In this document: positions 7,941-15,518 of the stretch, in pieces
Layout: the number at the start of each line of letters is the position of its first letter
How positions within the stretch are numbered: the first letter of the stretch is position 1
Assembly: GCF_002949735.1 (NCBI RefSeq)
Contig: NZ_CP026681.1
Location: forward strand, 930,001-994,000
DNA from: Nostoc sp. 'Peltigera membranacea cyanobiont' N6
GTDB taxonomy: Bacteria; Cyanobacteriota; Cyanobacteriia; Cyanobacteriales; Nostocaceae
Direction of reading: 5' to 3'
Length of the DNA: 64,000 nt
Translations under genes and position numbers: made by a program
The notes under the pieces: generated by a model
Told to the model about the DNA's origin: nothing
The model's database searches: none
Seen by the model: only the letters and a program-made list of their open reading frames with translations

Positions 7941-8741
7941 ATGAGTTTAGAACTAAAACTATCAGGTAAAACTGCGATCGTCACAGGCGGAAGTGCAGGA
8001 ATTGGGTTAGCTACTGCCAAAGCCCTTTATAGTGAAGGTGTGAATGTTGCGATCGCAGCCCGCAATCAAGAAAGACTAGAAAATGCAGTAGTTGCCATCC
8101 AGTCGCTACCAATATCAGGGGCGAAAGTTATTGCCATCAGTGCTGATTTAACAAAAGCAGAAGATATTGAGAAAGTTGTCTCCACAACATTAGCCCAGTT
8201 TAATCAGATTGATATCTTGATTAACAATGCCGGATCAGCCCGTGCTGGCTCTTTCCTAGAATCCACTGATGATTTATTTTTGGATGCTTGGAACTTAAAA
8301 TTATTGGGCTACATCCGCCTAGTTAGAGCCGTCGTTCCCCATCAAAAAAGCCGGGGTGATGGACGAATTGTTAATATAGTTGGCGGTGCAGGACGTACAC
8401 CTCGCCCTAACTTCCTCGCTGGTGGTACAAGCAATGCTGCTTTGCTCAACTTCACAAAGGGCATTTCTAAAGAGCTAGCTGAGTACAAGATTCGCATAAA
8501 TGCCATATCGCCCGGTGCTACAGCTACTGAGCGTGCCGAGACTTTAGCTCGGCAAAACGCCCAAGCGCAAGGGATCACTGTTGAGCAAGTGAAGGCACAA
8601 AACCTCCAAAGTATTCCTTTAAAAAGAATCGCCCAGCCAGAAGAAATTGCCGCATTAGCCTTATTTTTGGTGTCCGATCTAGCTGCATCAATTACAGGAA
8701 CAGAGATTATCGTTGATGGCGGTTCTACTCCTGGTGTTTAG
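7941..8741 (+). CDS. Short-chain dehydrogenase/reductase lacking the Ser-Tyr-Lys catalytic residues
   Basis: A 266-residue SDR protein. The NAD(P)-binding TGGSAGIG (residues 15-22) and the structural NNAG (95-98) are intact, as is the C-terminal 'GTEIIVDGGSTPG'. The catalytic YxxxK, expected just before 'AALLNFTK', reads G161-G-T-S-N165, and the catalytic Ser position lies in 'NIVGGAG'. The protein therefore keeps the fold and cofactor site but not the classical proton-relay residues. A subgroup of SDRs with 'NAAL' in place of 'KAAL' exists, so this is probably a divergent family with its own chemistry and not a pseudogene. A GAGGG motif precedes the ATG. It lies between the pyrophosphatase-like ORF and the TauD-type gene. 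Confidence 0.85.
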   Translation: MSLELKLSGKTAIVTGGSAGIGLATAKALYSEGVNVAIAARNQERLENAVVAIQSLPISGAKVIAISADLTKAEDIEKVVSTTLAQFNQIDILINNAGSARAGSFLESTDDLFLDAWNLKLLGYIRLVRAVVPHQKSRGDGRIVNIVGGAGRTPRPNFLAGGTSNAALLNFTKGISKELAEYKIRINAISPGATATERAETLARQNAQAQGITVEQVKAQNLQSIPLKRIAQPEEIAALALFLVSDLAASITGTEIIVDGGSTPGV

Positions 8742-8869
8742 CAATTCAAAGGAATCAGAAATCAGCAGATGTTTCCAATTTTAGATTTTTCCTTCAATCC
8801 AAAATTGAATGCTGACTACCTAAGTAAAAACATTAGCCTTTGCAAGGTGACTTGTAAAATCTCTTTTTT

Positions 8870-8933
8870 CTCTCTGCGCCTCTCTGCGGTTAAAAATCTT
8901 TTCTTTAACCACAGAGGCACAGAGAACACAGAG
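8870..8933. repeat. Imperfect inverted repeat of the 'CTCTGCGCCTCTGCGGTT' family
   Basis: TCTCTGCGCCTC..GCGGTTAAA on the left is mirrored by TTTAACCACAGAGGCACAGAGA on the right. Related single arms occur at about 15526-15553 and at 39219-39240, where the repeat overlaps the coaX start. It is a dispersed cyanobacterial intergenic repeat; it could form a hairpin between the SDR and TauD-type genes. Confidence 0.65.
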
Positions 8934-9022
8934 TTAAGAGGTTAAAGAGGAGTTTCTTTAGCCAAATTTTCACTCAACTTGAAAAGGCTAGTCCCAAACA
9001 TAAACTTATTGGAGATAAAAAC

Positions 9023-9937
9023 ATGGGTTCTCAATACTTTGATATCAAACCAGTTGCAGGACGGATCGGTGCTGAAATTATCGGTGTTAATCTGAGTTCT
9101 AATCTCAGCGATGACATTATCAGCGATATTCGCAAGACTCTAGTCAAACACAAAGCGATCTTTTTCCGAGATCAGCAACAACTCGATGCTGATGGACAGG
9201 TTGCCTTCGCTCGTCGTTTCGGTAAACTGACAACAGCCCATCCCACTGTACCATCGCTGCCAGAAAACCCAGAAGTTTTAGACCTGAATTATGGGCGCAC
9301 CACTTCCCGCGCCAATAACTGGCATACCGATGTGACATTTGTAGACAGTCCTCCTCTCGGCTCTATCTTACGAGCGCTTGATATTCCCCCAACCGGTGGC
9401 GATACAATCTGGGCAAACTCTGTGACTGCATACCAAGATTTACCTACCCATCTGCGTAATCTCGCCGATCAACTTTGGGCAGTACACAGCAACGCTTACG
9501 ACTATGCAACTGGATTCGACCTACCTGAAGATGTCAAAGCTCAACGGGCTGTCTTCACCTCGACTGTATACGAGACTCTGCACCCAGTTGTACGCATCCA
9601 TCCTGAATCTGGGGAGCGGGGGCTATTTATCGGTGGATTTGTGCGCCAGTTCCGTGGTTTATCAACGACTGAATCGGATGATATTCTCCGGCTGTTGCAA
9701 GCATACATAACCCGTCCTGAGAACACAGTTCGTTGGCGTTGGCAAGTTGGTGATGTAGCCTTTTGGGATAATCGGGCTACTCAACATTATGCGATCGCAG
9801 ATTACGAAAACCAGCCCCGCCGCGTTCAACGAGTGACAATTGTCGGCGATCTCCCAGTTGGCATTGATGGTAAACAAAGTGAGGCTATCAAGGGAGACGC
9901 TTCTAAATACAACCGACGCGAGGCGGTGACTGCGTAA
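9023..9937 (+). CDS. TauD/TfdA-family Fe(II)/2-oxoglutarate dioxygenase
   Basis: A 304-residue protein with the full TauD facial triad: H101-x-D103 in 'NNWHTDVTF' and H255 in 'NRATQHYA', with Arg267 and Arg270 in 'RRVQRVTI' positioned to bind 2-oxoglutarate. Members oxidise taurine, alkyl sulfates, 2,4-D or related compounds and release sulfite, aldehyde or similar products. The sequence alone does not fix the substrate. A GGAG motif lies 9 bases before the ATG. Clustering with an SDR suggests an accessory catabolic or detoxification unit, but no transporter for a sulfonate sits beside it. Length and motifs are normal. Confidence 0.9.
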   Translation: MGSQYFDIKPVAGRIGAEIIGVNLSSNLSDDIISDIRKTLVKHKAIFFRDQQQLDADGQVAFARRFGKLTTAHPTVPSLPENPEVLDLNYGRTTSRANNWHTDVTFVDSPPLGSILRALDIPPTGGDTIWANSVTAYQDLPTHLRNLADQLWAVHSNAYDYATGFDLPEDVKAQRAVFTSTVYETLHPVVRIHPESGERGLFIGGFVRQFRGLSTTESDDILRLLQAYITRPENTVRWRWQVGDVAFWDNRATQHYAIADYENQPRRVQRVTIVGDLPVGIDGKQSEAIKGDASKYNRREAVTA

Positions 9938-9962
9938 TATTTTGGTATTGAGCATTCCGCAT

Positions 9963-9980
9963 GGGGCAGAACGCTGCCCC
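9963..9980. terminator. Hairpin between convergent genes
   Basis: GGGGCAG / CTGCCCC with a 4-base loop lies between the TauD-type gene (plus) and the peptidoglycan-binding gene (minus), 26 bases past the former's stop. No T-run follows, so it is only a weak terminator candidate. Confidence 0.4.
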
Positions 9981-9992
9981 TAAGAGGATATT

Positions 9993-10901
9993 TTAAGCTG
10001 GAAAAGTTTTGAGGAAATCATCCCCAGGAATCACGCTAGTGTAAAAAGTGTATTTGCGATTAGCAACATAACGGCGGTCTTGTTTAATAATCCTCATAAA
10101 CTCTCTATGTCCGTCACGAGTCCGTCCTACTAAACAACCCGCACTAGCAAGGCGAATATCATTCCTGGGGAAATCAAAGCCGTAGTGTTGATTCACATAA
10201 AAATTATCACCTGTATCAAGCTTGTCGCCAGTCCGTTTAAAATCTTGGTTGAAATCTCTACAAACAGTTATATCTCCAACTTGCACTAATGCTTCGTGAG
10301 GTTCTGCTGTGCCGTGGATGCCAACAGCCCAAGCTTTGTATTGCCCAAACTGAATTCTTGCTGCTCCTTTGGGATTCATCGGATTATAAGTGTAGTACTT
10401 CCCTGGTTCTGTAGTCGCTTCCCAGTGATCTACGATTTTGGGAACGCCATTTACTACTTCAATGACAATCCGGCGATCGTTAAATTGATTAGGCGTATCA
10501 CTATTGAGATTCCAGTCTGCATTTATACCTTCAATATAAACAATGTTATATTCTTTTGGATTGGTGAATACTTGATAATTTTTGGATAGCAAGTATTTCA
10601 CAATCCTACTAGCAATGTCATTACCAAGTTTTAAGGGTTGTTTAGGAAGATCGTCTATTTTAGTTTCAATCAGTTTCTTGGCTGTGACTGCTCCTAAAAA
10701 ACCACTCTCTTCAGTCTTTGCTAATTCTTGAAATTTTTTGAGAGATATTACAGAAACAGGGCCAAATATCCCATCGGCTGGAGGTTCTAGCAAACCTAAG
10801 CCGATTAACAATATCTGAATCTGACGAGTTAAGTCTGCATCTTGTGCGATCGCATCAAATGACCATTTCTCATCTTTTCCCAAGAAATCTTGTAGTTTCA
10901 T
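9993..10901 (-). CDS. Peptidoglycan-binding domain protein with a possible L,D-transpeptidase-like C-terminus
   Basis: A 302-residue protein. Residues about 25-90 form a PG_binding_1 domain (helical repeat with 'DGIFGPVSVISLKKFQ'). The remaining 200 residues are not firmly recognised. They contain 'VGIHGTAEPHE' and 'LASAGCLVGR', which resemble the HG...S-x-GC arrangement of YkuD-type L,D-transpeptidases, so a Cys-dependent cell-wall enzyme is possible. No signal peptide is visible at the N-terminus, which is odd for a cell-wall protein and resembles phage-type endolysins. The start 'MKLQDFLG' follows a long AT-rich gap. Confidence 0.6.
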   Translation of the reverse strand: MKLQDFLGKDEKWSFDAIAQDADLTRQIQILLIGLGLLEPPADGIFGPVSVISLKKFQELAKTEESGFLGAVTAKKLIETKIDDLPKQPLKLGNDIASRIVKYLLSKNYQVFTNPKEYNIVYIEGINADWNLNSDTPNQFNDRRIVIEVVNGVPKIVDHWEATTEPGKYYTYNPMNPKGAARIQFGQYKAWAVGIHGTAEPHEALVQVGDITVCRDFNQDFKRTGDKLDTGDNFYVNQHYGFDFPRNDIRLASAGCLVGRTRDGHREFMRIIKQDRRYVANRKYTFYTSVIPGDDFLKTFPA

Positions 10902-11279
10902 TATGTACCTGCTTTCATTTACTTGCTTCTAAGTATAAACATCATTTTAAAAATTGATGTTGTTTGAAACTATACGCTTGGATGAAATATGATGTCACAA
11001 TTTTTACTATTAATTTATGATTCGGCACACAAAAATTCACAGGCAATATACTCAATAAAAAACTATTTATTGACGATATATATTAAATTTTTTTCGTTAA
11101 TGTGGTTCGAGTTCAGAGGTTGAATGGTGAATAATTTCGTAGGGGCACAGGAGTCTGCGATCGTCGCACATTGCCTCAATACAATCCTTCATACAGGCTA
11201 CATTATTAATTAGCTCAATTTCTCTGCTGCGCGTCCAAGCAGCAACTCGTCGTCAGGCATCGCCTCTGTAAAACCCGCA
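10902..11279. other. Gene-free AT-rich stretch
   Basis: These 378 bases hold no open frame that I can support, no clear hairpin and no tandem repeat. They contain the promoter region of the divergently read gene ending at 9993 and the upstream region of the small ORF at 11280. Confidence 0.5.
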
Positions 11280-11495
11280 ATGACTAACGAAGAACTGCTG
11301 CAAATTATTGAACAAGCTGCCAGAGACAAGGTGACAAAATTAGACCTTTCTTACAAAGGCTTAACAATCCTGCCACCGAAATTTGTCCAACTCACCAACC
11401 TGCTAAAAGATATGAACACGCTCACCCCTGATATTCACAGCAAATCAGACTTTGAGGAGTTGCTGAATGCGATCGCACAGCGTTTAGATGAGTAA
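11280..11495 (+). pseudogene. Remnant of a leucine-rich-repeat (Roco-like) protein
   Basis: The 71-residue ORF begins like large cyanobacterial LRR proteins: 'MTNEELLQIIEQAARDKVTKLDLSYKGLTILPPKFVQLTNL' corresponds to the N-terminal cap and the first leucine-rich repeat. It then jumps to an unrelated short acidic tail ('KSDFEELLNAIAQRLDE'). An internal deletion that removed the remaining repeats and any GTPase domain is the simplest reading. A ribosome-binding site is not evident. It may still be translated, but a full function is unlikely. Confidence 0.55.
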
Positions 11496-11554
11496 AACTA
11501 GACTATTAGTGACGCTTTGAGATAGAGCAATGTCTCTGACGGGCTATGCCTACG

Positions 11555-11859
11555 CCCTTTTAACTCGACAATTTGTGTTCTGAAGTGCAAGCTTTAAGTT
11601 CAGAAGTAGAATGATGAGGATAAAAGGTGCAACCGCGAGGATAAAAGGTGCAACCGCGAGGATAAAAGGCGCAACTGCGAGGATAAAAGGCGCAACCGCG
11701 AGGATAAAAGGTGCAACCGCGAGGATAAAAGGTGCAACTGCGAGGATAAAAGGTGCAACTGCGAGGATAAAAGGTGCAACTGTGAGGGTTAAAGGTAAAG
11801 CGATCGCCCTTTTAACTCGACAACTCATGTTCCAAGGTGCAACTTTCAAGTTCAGAAGT
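11555..11859. repeat. 21-bp tandem repeat array flanked by 53-bp direct repeats
   Basis: Eight near-identical copies of a 21-bp unit (AGGATAAAAGGTGCAACCGCG, with C/T variation) run from 11617 to 11784, with a ninth decayed copy at 11785-11805. The array is bracketed by two 53-bp direct repeats (11555-11607 and 11807-11859) that share CCCTTTTAACTCGACAA and end TTCAGAAGT. Since 21 is a multiple of 3, both strands stay open: plus reads (RIKGATA)n and minus reads (FILAVAP)n. Neither reading has a ribosome-binding site or a recognisable fold, so I treat it as repeat DNA, not as a gene. Confidence 0.85.
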
Positions 11860-11899
11860 TAAACAGTGAAGGGTGAAAGTAAATATTTGGCTCTTTAAT

Positions 11900-12124
11900 T
11901 CACTTTGGAGTTTGCACTGTCCAATCCTGTATCATCATGTCAGCGTGGCGTAATGACCGACCATACTCTAAAGCTTCCAAAAATGCTGGTTCATCAGAGA
12001 TTGAGCCAATAACCTTTTCCAGCCAATTACTATAGGTAGGCGCATCAATGACTTGATGTTTGATATCTGCAACTGTTTGTTCAAGAGTCGCTAAACGTTG
12101 TTCAAAATTTGCTTCATCTAACAT
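11900..12124 (-). CDS. Small coiled-coil protein, possibly an orphan antitoxin
   Basis: The likely product starts at 'MLDEANFEQRLATLEQTVADIKHQV' (74 residues): a short coiled coil, then 'NWLEKVIGSISDEPAFLEALEYGRSLRHAD'. Many short cyanobacterial proteins with this two-part layout precede VapC-type PIN toxins, but no toxin gene follows here (the repeat array does). An upstream in-frame ATG at 12202 would add 26 basic residues and overlap the nadE stop codon; I prefer the internal start because the extra residues look like non-coding DNA. Function is not established. Confidence 0.5.
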   Translation of the reverse strand: MLDEANFEQRLATLEQTVADIKHQVIDAPTYSNWLEKVIGSISDEPAFLEALEYGRSLRHADMMIQDWTVQTPK

Positions 12125-12198
12125 AATTTTCTTTGAGACTCTAGTTTTAATGGTAATGCTTATCCGCGCCTGAATAACGCGGATGAGCATCTTGTCCA

Positions 12199-13917
12199 TC
12201 ACAACAAACTAAGGTTAGGTGTAGCTGTAGTTTTAGCCTGGTAAGCCTTTTTGACACCAACCCAGTTACTAGCAATTGGCATTCGCCAACCAGTTCCGAA
12301 GGCGCGATCGGTGATTTTCAATCCGGGAGGTGCTTGTCGCCGTTTAAATTCAGCCCGCGCTACCATTTGGATTACTCTGTCTACAATTACCGAATCGTGA
12401 CCGGCTGCAACAATTTGCGCTGCTGATTGGTGGTTGTGAACCAGGCGTTGCAAAATATCGTCCAAAATTTCGTAGGGCGGTAGAGAGTCTCGATCCACTT
12501 GTCCTGGTTTGAGTTCGGCGCTTGGTGCTTTAGTCAAGACGTTTTGCGGGATGATTTCACGATCGCGATTTAACCAATGGCAAAGTGAATACACACGGGT
12601 TTTCGGAACATCTGCAATCACGGCTAACCCGCCATTCATATCGCCGTAAAGAGTACAGTAACCCACAGCCATTTCTGACTTGTTACCTGTAGATAAAAGG
12701 AGATAGCCAAATTTATTAGCGATCGCCATTAATAAGTTACCGCGAATCCGAGACTGGATATTCTCTTCAGCTAGTCCAAACTCAGTACCTGCAAACAAAT
12801 CGTCTAAAGTTCGATCGAAGCCTTGCATTAACTCGCCAATTGGTAAAAGATTAGTCTTAATCCCCAAATTGTCGGCTAATGCTACAGCATCACTAATGGA
12901 ATGCTCCGAACTGTAAGGGGAAGGCATAAGAACACCGAGGACATTTTCTTTACCAAGTGCAGCAGATGCGATCGCAGCTACGATTGCCGAGTCAATCCCA
13001 CCACTTAAACCCAAGACTACTTTAGAAAAGCGACACTTACGAGCATAATCTTGCACTCCTAAAACCAAAGCTTGCCAAATTTCTTCATCTTCTGATTGAT
13101 ATGCAGGTTCTACAGAACTCAACTGTAAATCGCGTTGTGTTTCATCAAATTCAACTACTAATAAATCGGTGTCAAAACCACGGGCGCGACACATAACTTC
13201 ACCTTGACGATTTAAGGCAAAACTACGCCCATCAAAAATTAGATCGTCATTTCCCCCAACCTGATTAGCATAAATAATCGGTTGTTGAAAACGGACTGCA
13301 CTATGCTTGAGCATTGTTTCTCGGAGTTGCTGCTTGCCTACCGTGTAGGGCGAAGCAGATAAATTCACAATCAAATCTACACCCAAAATTGCTAAGTCAG
13401 CAATGGGATTGACTGCATAAGTCCGTTTACCCCAGAATTCCTCATCATTCCATAAATCTTCGCAAATAGTTACGCCAATATGGATATCATCTAAAGTGAA
13501 ATAATTAGCTTGTAAACCTGCTTCAAAATAGCGACGTTCGTCAAAGACATCGTAAGTAGGCAAAAGTCGTTTGTGAAAAACTTGTTTGACTTTGCCATCT
13601 TCTAACAAAGCTATGCTGTTAAATAATGTTTTCCCGCCAGAAATAGAGGCTTCGAGATTTTGTTCAACAGTTCCTACCAACACAGCTAAATTTGGCGGTA
13701 AATCTTGAGCCAAGTTTTGTAAAGTGATACCCATTGCTTCCACAAAACTAGGATTTAATAATAAATCTCTCGGTGGATAGCCACATAAAGAAAGTTCTGG
13801 TGTGAGCAACAAACGCGCCCCGCTAGATGCCGCGCGTTGTGCCGCCTCTAAGATTGTTTGGGCATTTAAAAGCAAATCACCAATTGTCGGATTAATTTGA
13901 GCGATCGCAATTTTCAT
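12199..13917 (-). CDS. nadE: Glutamine-dependent NAD+ synthetase
   Basis: NadE amidates nicotinate adenine dinucleotide to NAD+ using ATP and glutamine. The N-terminal nitrilase-type glutaminase domain shows the triad Glu45, Lys120 and Cys156 (numbered from an upstream ATG at 13929; 'LTPELSLCG', 'FHKRLLP', 'TICEDLW'). The C-terminal synthetase domain has the PP-loop SGGIDS at 309-314 and 'STGNKSE'. I choose the ATG at 13917 ('MKIAIAQINPTIGD') since the four residues before it are encoded by a heptamer repeat array. The gene is the last of the pncB-nadD-nrtR-nadE set; a 230-base gap with repeats separates it from nrtR. The length is normal for the two-domain enzyme. Confidence 0.95.
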   Translation of the reverse strand: MKIAIAQINPTIGDLLLNAQTILEAAQRAASSGARLLLTPELSLCGYPPRDLLLNPSFVEAMGITLQNLAQDLPPNLAVLVGTVEQNLEASISGGKTLFNSIALLEDGKVKQVFHKRLLPTYDVFDERRYFEAGLQANYFTLDDIHIGVTICEDLWNDEEFWGKRTYAVNPIADLAILGVDLIVNLSASPYTVGKQQLRETMLKHSAVRFQQPIIYANQVGGNDDLIFDGRSFALNRQGEVMCRARGFDTDLLVVEFDETQRDLQLSSVEPAYQSEDEEIWQALVLGVQDYARKCRFSKVVLGLSGGIDSAIVAAIASAALGKENVLGVLMPSPYSSEHSISDAVALADNLGIKTNLLPIGELMQGFDRTLDDLFAGTEFGLAEENIQSRIRGNLLMAIANKFGYLLLSTGNKSEMAVGYCTLYGDMNGGLAVIADVPKTRVYSLCHWLNRDREIIPQNVLTKAPSAELKPGQVDRDSLPPYEILDDILQRLVHNHQSAAQIVAAGHDSVIVDRVIQMVARAEFKRRQAPPGLKITDRAFGTGWRMPIASNWVGVKKAYQAKTTATPNLSLL

Positions 13918-13920
13918 ATC

Positions 13921-13980
13921 ATTAGTCATTTGTCATTGGTCATTGGTCATTTGTCAAGAGTCACTTATGACTTATGACTT
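13921..13980. repeat. GTCATTG/GTCATTT heptamer array before nadE
   Basis: Direct heptamers of the GTCATTT/GTCATTG family abut the nadE start codon and take up the place where a Shine-Dalgarno would be expected. Confidence 0.75.
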
Positions 13981-13990
13981 TGCAATCCGG

Positions 13991-14109
13991 TTCGGTTAAC
14001 GTTTTAATATTTTGAAGATCCCCCGAACCCCCCTTAAAAAGAGAGGCTTATAACCCTCTTCTACCTCCTTTTTAAGGGGATAGCCGCAGGCGGGGGGATC
14101 TTAACCGAA
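13991..14109. mobile_element. MITE-like inverted-repeat element between nrtR and nadE
   Basis: TTCGGTTAA at the left end is mirrored by TTAACCGAA at the right end. Inside, GATCCCCC...CCCCCCTTAAAAA is mirrored by TTTTTAAGGGG...GGGGGGATC. The element is about 119 bp, has no coding capacity and folds into a long hairpin. Its composition is that of dispersed cyanobacterial 'GATCCCCC' repeats. It sits inside an otherwise compact operon and could reduce read-through into nadE. Confidence 0.65.
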
Positions 14110-14146
14110 AGGTATTGTAGGAATTTGGACTCTGTAAAGTGATTGG

Positions 14147-14893
14147 TTAAATAAACACCAAAGGTTTATCTTTTAAGGGAGCAAAAGCTTCAGCGTCAAA
14201 CTTATACAAACTAGCAGGACGACCAGCACCCCGTGATACCTTAATTCCGGTATCGCATAAAAAACCTAACTTGAGTAGACGCGCCCGAAAATTAGAATAA
14301 TCGGAAAAGTTATCGCCTAAAACTGTGGCGTATAACTGATATAAATCATTCAAGGTAAACATTTCTGGCAAGACTTCAAAAGCTACCGGGCTATACTCTA
14401 ATTTATTACGCAACCGCCTGTGGCCATAAGCCAGAATTTCATTATGGTCAAAAGCTAATTGCGGTACTTGTTTTACCGGATACCAAGCTATGCCAGTCAT
14501 GCGATCGGCAATTAATTCGGCTTCCTCAAATCGCACTAGGGCAAAGTAACTAACTGATAGATAACGCACACCATAACTATCAGTTGCTTCCCGTGGATCG
14601 CGATTTGGCCCGCCAAATGTATAGAGTTGTTCTAAATAGAGATTGTTGACCTTAATTTTCTCTGCCATAATGCGATAGGCGGCATCTTCTAAAGACTCTC
14701 CGGGACGCACTAAAGTACCGGGAAGACTCCAATGATTTAAAAATGGTTCTTGCTGTCGCATTACAAGTAGAACTAACAGCCGATTTTGTACAGTATCTAC
14801 AGAAAAAATTACATTATCAACACCAACCTTGAAATCGGCCAAAGGTTGTTGGTTTAACGGAGTTGGTATATTTTTTTGTGAACGTCCTGGCAT
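14147..14893 (-). CDS. nrtR: NrtR, Nudix-related transcriptional regulator of NAD metabolism
   Basis: A 248-residue protein with an N-terminal Nudix domain and a C-terminal winged-helix of the NrtR type ('FTLNDLYQLYATVLGDNFSDYSNFRARLLKLGFL', then 'GAGRPASLYKFD'). The Nudix box is degenerate: 'GTLVRPGESLEDAAYRIMAEK' has RIMAEK in place of REUxEE, as expected for NrtR proteins that bind ADP-ribose or a related NAD metabolite as ligand and have lost hydrolase activity. Its place between nadD and nadE, downstream of pncB, supports the assignment. The start overlaps the 3' end of nadD by 40 bases, so translation is probably coupled. The likely target is the palindrome upstream of pncB. Confidence 0.88.
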   Translation of the reverse strand: MPGRSQKNIPTPLNQQPLADFKVGVDNVIFSVDTVQNRLLVLLVMRQQEPFLNHWSLPGTLVRPGESLEDAAYRIMAEKIKVNNLYLEQLYTFGGPNRDPREATDSYGVRYLSVSYFALVRFEEAELIADRMTGIAWYPVKQVPQLAFDHNEILAYGHRRLRNKLEYSPVAFEVLPEMFTLNDLYQLYATVLGDNFSDYSNFRARLLKLGFLCDTGIKVSRGAGRPASLYKFDAEAFAPLKDKPLVFI

Positions 14894-15453
14894 TCGTACA
14901 AATGCTCTTGATTAATATAGGCAACTACAGGGGCTGTGAGGGCTTGAGAATCTCCATGTTCGCGGTATGCTGTTGAGGAAACATCTAGACCGGTCAGACT
15001 AGCGATCGCAATTTTCCCTCCCAGCTTTTGCACTACCTCTGAACTAGACTCATCTATTACATATCCGGGTCGCGGTACAATCAGTAGTTGCACTTGCTGT
15101 AACAAATCTTCAATGCGATACCAACGTGGTAGCTGACTCAGTAAATCTGAACCAATAATCAACGTCAATTCAGCGTCTTCACCCCAAATAATCTTCGCTT
15201 TCTCAACTGTTTCCAGTGTTCGGAAGCTACTTAATTCTTGTTCCAAAGCAATATTGTGCCTTAGCGCGTCTATATCCGCAATCAACAGTCGCAACATTGC
15301 CGCCCGATGTTCTAGGGGTGTTTGATGAGACTTAAATGGATTATCTGCTGCCCAAACCGCTACCCAATCATAACGCTCAGACAACCAACTCAGAATTTTT
15401 TCATGTCCCGCAGTTGGCGGATCGGCACTAGTACCAAACAAAGCAACTCTCAT
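14854..15453 (-). CDS. nadD: Nicotinate-nucleotide adenylyltransferase
   Basis: NadD transfers AMP from ATP to nicotinate mononucleotide. The 199-residue protein has the nucleotidyltransferase motifs: 'GTSADPPTAGH' near the N-terminus (the (H/T)xGH-type ATP site) and 'VSSTAYR' (SSTxxR) near residue 160. 'GSDLLSQLPRWYR' matches the family core. It follows pncB by 65 bases, a gap filled by AATTCGT heptamers, and overlaps nrtR by 40 bases, so it belongs to the NAD operon. Confidence 0.93.
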   Translation of the reverse strand: MRVALFGTSADPPTAGHEKILSWLSERYDWVAVWAADNPFKSHQTPLEHRAAMLRLLIADIDALRHNIALEQELSSFRTLETVEKAKIIWGEDAELTLIIGSDLLSQLPRWYRIEDLLQQVQLLIVPRPGYVIDESSSEVVQKLGGKIAIASLTGLDVSSTAYREHGDSQALTAPVVAYINQEHLYECQDVHKKIYQLR

Positions 15454-15456
15454 AAT

Positions 15457-15495
15457 AATTCGTAATTCGTAATTCGTAATTCGTAGTTCGTAATT
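15457..15495. repeat. AATTCGT heptamer array
   Basis: About five copies of AATTCGT lie in the short gap between pncB and nadD, directly upstream of the nadD start codon. The same heptamer appears near 7223. Confidence 0.75.
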
Positions 15496-15518
15496 AAGAC
15501 ATACCGAAAGAGTAATTA

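Noticed and set aside
11611..11862. Open frame of 83 codons (RIKGATA)n on plus, and 99 codons (FILAVAP)n on minus
   Set aside because: Both are by-products of a 21-bp tandem repeat; no ribosome-binding site and no fold.
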